Assembly: GCF_051251565.1 (NCBI RefSeq)
Contig: NZ_JBPOFB010000013.1
Coordinates: forward strand, 1 to 64,000
Length of the DNA stretch: 64,000 nucleotides
Direction: 5' to 3'
Origin: Marivita sp051251565
Lineage (GTDB): Bacteria; Pseudomonadota; Alphaproteobacteria; Rhodobacterales; Rhodobacteraceae
Of the stretch, positions 58,931 through 64,000 are shown piece by piece (positions within the stretch are counted from its first letter, which is position 1; each line of letters begins with the position of its first letter). Both the position numbers and the translations under genes were made by a program. Under the pieces are notes generated by a model that worked only from the letters and a program-made list of their open reading frames with translations, ran no database searches and had not been told where the DNA came from.

Positions 58931-59353
58931 CTATTCTTCGTCAGCCGTCTCAAGCTGGGCCAGACGGGCTTTGTCGGCGGCACCCTTGGCATCGACGTCG
59001 CGGTCGACGAATTCGATGATCGCCATTGGGGCCATGTCACCATAGCGGAAGCCCGCTTTGAGGATGCGCACATAGCCACCCTTACGATCCGCGAAACGCG
59101 GGCCGAGGATTTCGAACAGTTTTGCAACGTGCATGTCCTGCTTGAGCGATGCGCGCGCCTGACGGCGGGCGTGCAGATCGCCGCGCTTGCCCAGCGTGAT
59201 CAGCTTTTCAACGATCGGGCGCAGTTCTTTTGCCTTGGGCAGGGTTGTCTTGATCTGCTCATGTTCAATGAGCGAGCCGGCCATGTTCGCAAAAAGCGCC
59301 TTGCGGTGCTCATGGGTGCGGTTCAGGCGGCGATAGCCTCGTGCGTGACGCAT
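58931..59353 (-). CDS. rplQ: 50S ribosomal protein L17
   Basis: A protein of 140 residues beginning MRHARGYRRLNRTHEHRKAL with the family block FANMAGSLIEHEQIKTTLPK. The C-terminal extension after the core is acidic and Ala-rich (AKGAADKARLAQLETADEE), common in Alphaproteobacteria. It is the last gene of the operon, downstream of rpoA, with its own ribosome site GGAGA and a terminator beyond. Confidence 0.97.
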   Translation of the reverse strand: MRHARGYRRLNRTHEHRKALFANMAGSLIEHEQIKTTLPKAKELRPIVEKLITLGKRGDLHARRQARASLKQDMHVAKLFEILGPRFADRKGGYVRILKAGFRYGDMAPMAIIEFVDRDVDAKGAADKARLAQLETADEE

Positions 59354-59478
59354 GTGTCTTCTCCTAATGTGCCCTCTACGGGCGTTTTTGCTTTGTCCGG
59401 CCGCCGATGCGTGTCAGCGACTCTCCTTGGGGCGGATGCCCGGGTCGTGACGGCGGCGGGGTTGCCCCCGCCACGCGT

Positions 59479-60495
59479 TTAAAAGTTGTCTTCGAGCTTT
59501 TTCGCCAGATCTTCGATATTGTCTGGCGGCCAGTCCTCGACGTCCATGCCAAGGTGCAGACCCATTCCGGACAGCACTTCCTTGATCTCGTTCAGCGATT
59601 TACGGCCAAAGTTCGGAGTGCGGAGCATCTCGGCTTCGGTCTTCTGAATGAGATCGCCGATATAGACGATGTTGTCGTTCTTGAGGCAGTTCGCCGAACG
59701 GACAGACAGTTCCAGTTCGTCCACTTTCTTGAGCAGAAGCGGGTTGAACTCGAGCCCGTCGTCTTCGTCGGCCTGACGCGCCGATTCCGGCTCATCGAAG
59801 TTGACGAAGATCGACAGCTGGTCCTGAAGGATGCGCGCGGCATACGCCACTGCGTCTTCGGGAGTGACAGAGCCGTCGGTTTCGACCTTCATGGTCAGCT
59901 TGTCATAGTCGAGCACCTGACCTTCGCGGGTCGGCTGCACGTCATACGCCACCTTTTTGACCGGCGAAAAGATTGCATCGATGGGCATCAGGCCGATGGG
60001 CGCATCTTCCGGCTTGTTCTTGTCGGCAGAGACATAGCCCTTGCCTGTGTTGACCGTCAGTTCCATGTACAGATCAGCCCCATCGTCGAGATGGCAGATC
60101 ACATGATCGCGGTTCAGCACTTCGATGCCGTTGGTTTCAGAGATGTCACCCGCGGTGACAACACCCGGACCCTTGGCATTGATCGACACCCGCTTGGGGC
60201 CTTCGACTTCCATGCGCAGGGCCACACCCTTGAGGTTCAGAACGATGTCTGTCACGTCTTCGCGCACGCCAGCAACGCTGGAGAATTCATGCAAAACGTT
60301 GTCGATCTGCACGGATGTGATGGCCGCGCCCTGAAGCGATGACAACAGCACGCGACGCAGAGCGTTGCCCAGTGTCAGACCAAAGCCGCGTTCCAGCGGT
60401 TCAGCGACAACGGTTGCCACGCGCGACGGATCAGCGCCTGGCTTGACGTCAAGCTGTGTTGGCTTGATCAGTTCGGCCCAGTTTTTGTGGATCAT
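59479..60495 (-). CDS. rpoA: RNA polymerase alpha subunit
   Basis: A protein of 338 residues; the start at 60495 has GGAGGGA upstream. The N-terminal assembly domain contains ERGFGLTLGNALRRVLLSSL and the C-terminal domain contains RSANCLKNDNIVYIGDLIQK and LRTPNFGRKSLNEIKEVLSG, which bind UP elements and activators. It sits in the standard order between rpsK and rplQ. A hairpin at 60564-60593 precedes it. Confidence 0.97.
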   Translation of the reverse strand: MIHKNWAELIKPTQLDVKPGADPSRVATVVAEPLERGFGLTLGNALRRVLLSSLQGAAITSVQIDNVLHEFSSVAGVREDVTDIVLNLKGVALRMEVEGPKRVSINAKGPGVVTAGDISETNGIEVLNRDHVICHLDDGADLYMELTVNTGKGYVSADKNKPEDAPIGLMPIDAIFSPVKKVAYDVQPTREGQVLDYDKLTMKVETDGSVTPEDAVAYAARILQDQLSIFVNFDEPESARQADEDDGLEFNPLLLKKVDELELSVRSANCLKNDNIVYIGDLIQKTEAEMLRTPNFGRKSLNEIKEVLSGMGLHLGMDVEDWPPDNIEDLAKKLEDNF

Positions 60496-60563
60496 GCGTC
60501 CCTCCATTCTTGTTTTTGCCCCATGTCCGAAAGGCAAAAACGCCCGAGGTTAAAATGACGAAA

Positions 60564-60593
60564 GCATGGCTCTGCCAAAGGACAGAGCCATGC
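60564..60593 (-). terminator. intra-operon hairpin between rpsK and rpoA
   Basis: GCATGGCTCTG (60564-60574) pairs perfectly with CAGAGCCATGC (60583-60593) around eight bases. On the minus strand TTTCGTCATTTT follows. It lies in the 115-bp gap after rpsK, so it may act as a partial terminator or an mRNA-processing element separating ribosomal-protein and rpoA expression. Confidence 0.7.
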
Positions 60594-60610
60594 CTGTAAA
60601 TGTGCCGGTC

Positions 60611-61003
60611 TTAGACGCGGCGGCGCTTCGGCGGACGGCAGCCATTGTGCGCCATCGGGGTCACATCACGGATCGACGTGATGTTGAAGCCGACAGCCGC
60701 CAATGCGCGCAGTGCCGATTCACGACCCGAACCGGGGCCCTGAACTTCGACTTCGAGCGTCTTGACGCCGTGTTCCTGCGCCTTGCGGCCTGCATCTTCG
60801 GCAGCCAGCTGCGCGGCGTAGGGTGTGGATTTCCGCGAACCTTTGAATCCCATAGTACCGGCGGACGACCATGCAATGGCGTTGCCCTGTACGTCAGAAA
60901 TCAGGATCTTGGTGTTGTTGAACGAAGAATTCACATGCGCAACACCAGCTGCGATGTTCTTGGAGACCTTCTTCTTCGTAGCGCGTCGTGTATCGCGTGC
61001 CAT
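60611..61003 (-). CDS. rpsK: 30S ribosomal protein S11
   Basis: A protein of 130 residues with the S11 core HVNSSFNNTKILISDVQGNA, PYAAQLAAEDAGRKAQEHG and the C-terminal DVTPMAHNGCRPPKRRRV. It is a standard member of the operon, 15 bases after rpsM, with AGGGAGG-type ribosome site. Confidence 0.97.
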   Translation of the reverse strand: MARDTRRATKKKVSKNIAAGVAHVNSSFNNTKILISDVQGNAIAWSSAGTMGFKGSRKSTPYAAQLAAEDAGRKAQEHGVKTLEVEVQGPGSGRESALRALAAVGFNITSIRDVTPMAHNGCRPPKRRRV

Positions 61004-61018
61004 GATATCAGCCCTCCC

Positions 61019-61387
61019 TTATTTCTTCTTACCAGCAATGGCCTTTGCGGGGCCTTTGCGGGTACGTGCGTTGGTGTGGGTCCGCTGACCGCGAACCGGC
61101 AAGTTGCGGCGGTGGCGCAGGCCACGGTAGCAACCGAGGTCCATCAGACGCTTGATGTTCATCTGTGTCTCACGACGCAGGTCACCTTCAACGGTGTAAT
61201 TTGCGTCGATGTGTTCACGAACGGCAAGCACTTCGGCATCGCTCAGTTCGTTAATACGACGTGTCGGGTCGATATTGACCGCTTCGCAAATCGCCTTTGC
61301 GGAGGTGTGTCCAATACCGGTGATGTAAGTGAGGGCGATCGGAACGCGCTTCCCAGTGGGAATGTTCACGCCAGCAATACGTGCCAC
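61019..61387 (-). CDS. rpsM: 30S ribosomal protein S13
   Basis: A protein of 122 residues initiated by GTG at 61387, supported by AAGGAAGA upstream and the expected N-terminus (M)ARIAGVNIPTGKRVPIAL. The C-terminal part has LPVRGQRTHTNARTRKGPAK. The frame is open further upstream, but those codons match no S13. It contacts the 30S head and the P-site tRNA. Confidence 0.96.
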   Translation of the reverse strand: MARIAGVNIPTGKRVPIALTYITGIGHTSAKAICEAVNIDPTRRINELSDAEVLAVREHIDANYTVEGDLRRETQMNIKRLMDLGCYRGLRHRRNLPVRGQRTHTNARTRKGPAKAIAGKKK

Positions 61388-61658
61388 GTAGGTCTTCCTT
61401 TTCGTTGCGGGTCCGTAACGCCAGACCCTTTTTTCACAACATGAGGCCCGGCGGTTTTTCAACACTCGGGCCTGTGCTGATCAGGTGATCCGCAGGCAGG
61501 TGTAACCCTGACTGCGATGATGATTCTCGGTTAAGAGATGGCGGTTGATATGAGGGTTTTGCAAGCGGGTCAACCCTTGCTTGCCTCAACCAAAACTTCG
61601 GCCTGCGCGTTTGTTTTGACACACGCGCGCACGCCGTGGCGCAGGGTTTGCGACTGCC

Positions 61659-62306
61659 CTACCCTTTTGCAAGCAGACCAGAGATCGCGGCTTTCACGTC
61701 CGCCATTTCGCCCAGACCGTCCACCGTGGAAAGCTGTTCTTTGGCATAGTAGTACCCAATCAGCGGCGACGTCTTTTTGTAGTATTCCATCAGACGTTGC
61801 TTGAGGCTGTCCTCGTTGTCGTCAGCCCGGCGCTTAAATTCGGTGTGACCGCAATTTGTGCATTTGCCATCCGCAGGGATCGGTTTGGTGTTGTCGTTAT
61901 AAACCTCACCGCACCCACCACAGGTAGAGCGGGCCGTGATGCGCGAAACAAGTGCATTGTCATCAACCTGCATCTCGATAACGGCATCAAGCGTTTCACC
62001 TTCGTCCGCAAGCAGTTCGCCCAGAGCGTCCGCCTGTGCCAGCGTGCGCGGGAAGCCGTCAAAGATAAAGCCGCCCTGCTTGTCGCCCGCAAGTTTCTCG
62101 CGGATCAGACCGATCACGATCTCGTCGGTAACCAACTCACCGCGCGCCATAACGTCGGCGACGACCTTGCCCATCTCTGTGCCACTGTCCTTGGCTTCGC
62201 GCAGCATGTCGCCAGTCGAAAGCTGGATCATATTGCGGTCTTCACACAGAAAGCGCGCTTGAGTGCCTTTGCCCGCACCCGGCGGGCCCAACAGGATAAT
62301 ATTCAT
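61659..62306 (-). CDS. adk: adenylate kinase with zinc-type LID
   Basis: A protein of 215 residues. P-loop GPPGAGKGT at 7-15, AMP-binding TGDMLRE and FDGFPRT, and a long LID carrying CGGC and, sixteen residues on, CTNC, a four-cysteine zinc site. It balances adenine nucleotides. The start overlaps the secY stop (ATGA at 62303-62306), so the two are coupled, as in many bacteria. Confidence 0.96.
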   Translation of the reverse strand: MNIILLGPPGAGKGTQARFLCEDRNMIQLSTGDMLREAKDSGTEMGKVVADVMARGELVTDEIVIGLIREKLAGDKQGGFIFDGFPRTLAQADALGELLADEGETLDAVIEMQVDDNALVSRITARSTCGGCGEVYNDNTKPIPADGKCTNCGHTEFKRRADDNEDSLKQRLMEYYKKTSPLIGYYYAKEQLSTVDGLGEMADVKAAISGLLAKG

Positions 62307-63667
62307 CGGCGCGCTGGCGTCCTTCTTTTGCCTTTGGACTTACCCTTGCCGCGCAGTTGCGATTTTTGAATAAGACCTTCGTACTGGTGAGCAAGCAGGT
62401 GGCTTTGGACCTGTTGAATCGTATCCATCGTCACCGAGACCACAATCAGGACAGATGTGCCGCCGAAATAGAACGGAATGGCAAACTGACCGCGAAGAAT
62501 TTCCGGCAACAGACACACCGCCGTCAGGTAGGCAGCGCCAAGAACCAACACGCGATTGACCACATATTCAAGATACTCGGCGGTCTTCTTGCCGGGGCGA
62601 ATGCCCGGAACAAAGCCATTCTGGTTCTTCAGATTGTCAGCAACATCATCGACCTTGAACGACACGTTGAAGGTGTAGAAATAGGCGAAGAACACGATCA
62701 TCGCGCCAAAAAACAGCAGGTAAAGCGGCTGACCCGGCCCAAAATAGGCAAGGATCGTCGACATGACCGGACCCGAGTTTTGGCCGCTGAATGTGCTGAC
62801 CGTGGTCGGCAAAAGCAAAAGCGAGCTGGCAAAGATCGCGGGGATCACGCCCGATGGGTTGACCTTGACCGGAAGGTGGCTGTTCTGAGCTTCGGCGATT
62901 TTCATGCCCATCTGGCGGCGGGGATACTGAATCGTGATCTTTCGGAGCGCGCGCTCCATGAAGACCACGAACATAATCACCAGAATGACCATCAGGATCA
63001 CCCCCACGATCACCGCAGGGCTGATAGCGCCGGAGCGACCAGAAGCAAAGAACTGCGCCAGAGCGGCGGGAACCTCGGCGATGATGCCAACGAAGATGAT
63101 CAGTGAAATACCGTTGCCGACGCCGCGTGCGGTGATTTGTTCACCCAGCCACATCAGGAACATCGTGCCGCCCACAAGCGTGATCACGCAAGATGCACGG
63201 AAGAACCAACCCGGATCGGTGACCAGATCGCCCGCTTCCATACTGACGGCAAGACCGTAGGCCTGGAACGTGGCAAGAACCACCGTGCCGTAGCGGGTGT
63301 ATTGCGCGATCTTTTTGCGCCCTGCTTCACCCTCTTTTTTCAACTGCTCAAGCGCAGGCACCATCGACGTCATCAACTGAACGATGATGGAGGCCGAGAT
63401 ATAGGGCATGATACCAAGGGCAAAGATCCCCATACGACCCAGCGCGCCACCAGTGAACATCGTCAGGATGCCCCCGATGCCCTGCTGGGCCTGTTCCATG
63501 AAGTCCCGCAGGGCAATGCCGTCGATCCCGGGGACGGGAATGAACGTGCCAATGCGATAGACGATCAGAAGGCCAAGCGTAAACAGGATGCGGTTGCGCA
63601 AATCGGTCGCTTTACCGAGCGCAGACCAGCTTGTGTTCGCGGCCATTTGTTCTGCTGCTGATACCAT
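62303..63667 (-). CDS. secY: preprotein translocase subunit SecY
   Basis: A protein of 454 residues with ten membrane segments; start 63667 is chosen as the first Met giving the usual N-terminus (VSAAEQMAANTSWSALGKAT). Landmarks are RIGTFIPVPGIDG in TM1/plug, GIMPYISASIIVQLMTSM in TM2, and the cytoplasmic QYPRRQMG loop and PFYFGGTSVLIVVSVTMD near the C-terminus. It forms the Sec channel with SecE and SecG. Confidence 0.97.
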   Translation of the reverse strand: MVSAAEQMAANTSWSALGKATDLRNRILFTLGLLIVYRIGTFIPVPGIDGIALRDFMEQAQQGIGGILTMFTGGALGRMGIFALGIMPYISASIIVQLMTSMVPALEQLKKEGEAGRKKIAQYTRYGTVVLATFQAYGLAVSMEAGDLVTDPGWFFRASCVITLVGGTMFLMWLGEQITARGVGNGISLIIFVGIIAEVPAALAQFFASGRSGAISPAVIVGVILMVILVIMFVVFMERALRKITIQYPRRQMGMKIAEAQNSHLPVKVNPSGVIPAIFASSLLLLPTTVSTFSGQNSGPVMSTILAYFGPGQPLYLLFFGAMIVFFAYFYTFNVSFKVDDVADNLKNQNGFVPGIRPGKKTAEYLEYVVNRVLVLGAAYLTAVCLLPEILRGQFAIPFYFGGTSVLIVVSVTMDTIQQVQSHLLAHQYEGLIQKSQLRGKGKSKGKRRTPARR

Positions 63668-63771
63668 GCGGGTCTCTTTTATGATGAACGCCGCCATGAG
63701 CGGTCCGGCTCAGGCGGCGTTTGGAAAGCTCTGGTGGGTATGTAAGCGGCGTGAGGGCCGCTCACAACCTC

Positions 63772-64000
63772 TTATTCAGCCGCTTGCGCGGTTGTGACCG
63801 TCAGAGACCCGCCCGCCTTTTCTACCGCATCTACGGCAGACATGGACGCGCCGGTCACGGCAAGGGTCAATTTCGCGGTTACATCGCCCTTGGCGAGAAC
63901 GCGGATGCCATCAAGTTTGCGACGCACCAGACCGGATGCGATCAACGCGTCCTCGTCGATGGTGGCGGTCACATCCAGCTTGCCTGCGTCCACAAATTTC
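63772..64000 (-). CDS. rplO: 50S ribosomal protein L15 (C-terminal part, cut by window edge)
   Basis: The last 75 residues or so, reading KFVDAGKLDVTATIDEDAL and on to GASMSAVDAVEKAGGSLTV, then a stop at 63772-63774. This is the typical C-terminal L15 end. The start lies beyond base 64000. The order rplO-secY-adk is standard. Confidence 0.93.
   Translation of the reverse strand, partial: KFVDAGKLDVTATIDEDALIASGLVRRKLDGIRVLAKGDVTAKLTLAVTGASMSAVDAVEKAGGSLTVTTAQAAE

Noticed and set aside
1..64000. CRISPR arrays and tRNA or rRNA genes
   Set aside because: No regularly spaced identical repeats were seen, and GTTCGA-type T-loop matches fell inside coding genes without a cloverleaf.

Overview
The window looks like chromosomal DNA of a marine alphaproteobacterium of the Rhodobacterales / Roseobacter group. 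The signs are an rplO-secY-adk-rpsM-rpsK-rpoA-rplQ block, ThyX in place of ThyA, an LdtR-type MarR regulator, a TAXI-TRAP transporter, a rhizobial-type rhamnose ABC operon, high G+C and compact operons with ATGA start/stop overlaps. No rRNA, tRNA or CRISPR array was seen.

Layout. 1-2.3 kb: accessory DNA with a small cysteine-motif basic protein, a duplicated 88-bp inverted-repeat unit and an SF1/RecD-like helicase. 2.3-5.1 kb: TAXI-TRAP uptake system on the minus strand. 5.5-7.4 kb: a DUF3883 nuclease-like protein and a luciferase-like oxidoreductase. 7.6-12 kb: a cupin-HTH regulator divergent from a tight five-gene operon (flavin monooxygenase, GST, flavin reductase, alpha/beta hydrolase, SnoaL-like protein), probably a small degradation or detoxification pathway of unknown substrate. 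12.1-13.8 kb: an IS110-family (IS1111 group) element inserted in a dispersed intergenic repeat, then a transposase scar. 14-20.7 kb: GNAT acetyltransferase, M19 dipeptidase and a complete dipeptide ABC importer in one operon. 20.8-22.3 kb: a frameshifted IS1182-like element.

23-27.5 kb: an SbcD/SbcC-like (YhaO/YhaN-like) nuclease-ATPase pair facing an HTH regulator with a tiny coupled ORF. 28-34 kb: a DMT exporter, then a GbsR/MarR-type regulator with a perfect 26-bp palindromic operator driving an RND efflux pump. 34-44.6 kb: a complete L-rhamnose regulon, rhaRSTPQ-rhaM-rhaK on the minus strand and rhaD-rhaA divergent, with the isomerase of the enterobacterial RhaA type. 44.6-48.6 kb: a dual-specificity-type phosphatase, an inositol-phosphatase homologue that has lost its metal ligands, a YHS-domain protein, an AT-rich orphan and thyX. 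48.8-51.4 kb: a lipoprotein/Slam pair, a candidate type XI secretion system. 51.5-58.3 kb: gloA, a DUF1194 protein, ldtR, sdhE, an HTH regulator, an aspartate aminotransferase, a small conserved-looking protein, parE and a second AT-rich orphan. 58.3-58.9 kb: non-coding DNA with a REP-like doublet. 58.9-64 kb: the ribosomal-protein/RNA-polymerase block, cut by the window edge in rplO.

The observations judged most worth following are the lipoprotein/Slam pair, the IS1111 element with its reconstructable target in a dispersed repeat and its hairpin-blocked transposase start, the degenerate inositol phosphatase, the twin inverted-repeat array by the helicase, and the hookless Rad50-like ATPase with its HTH/microprotein neighbour.
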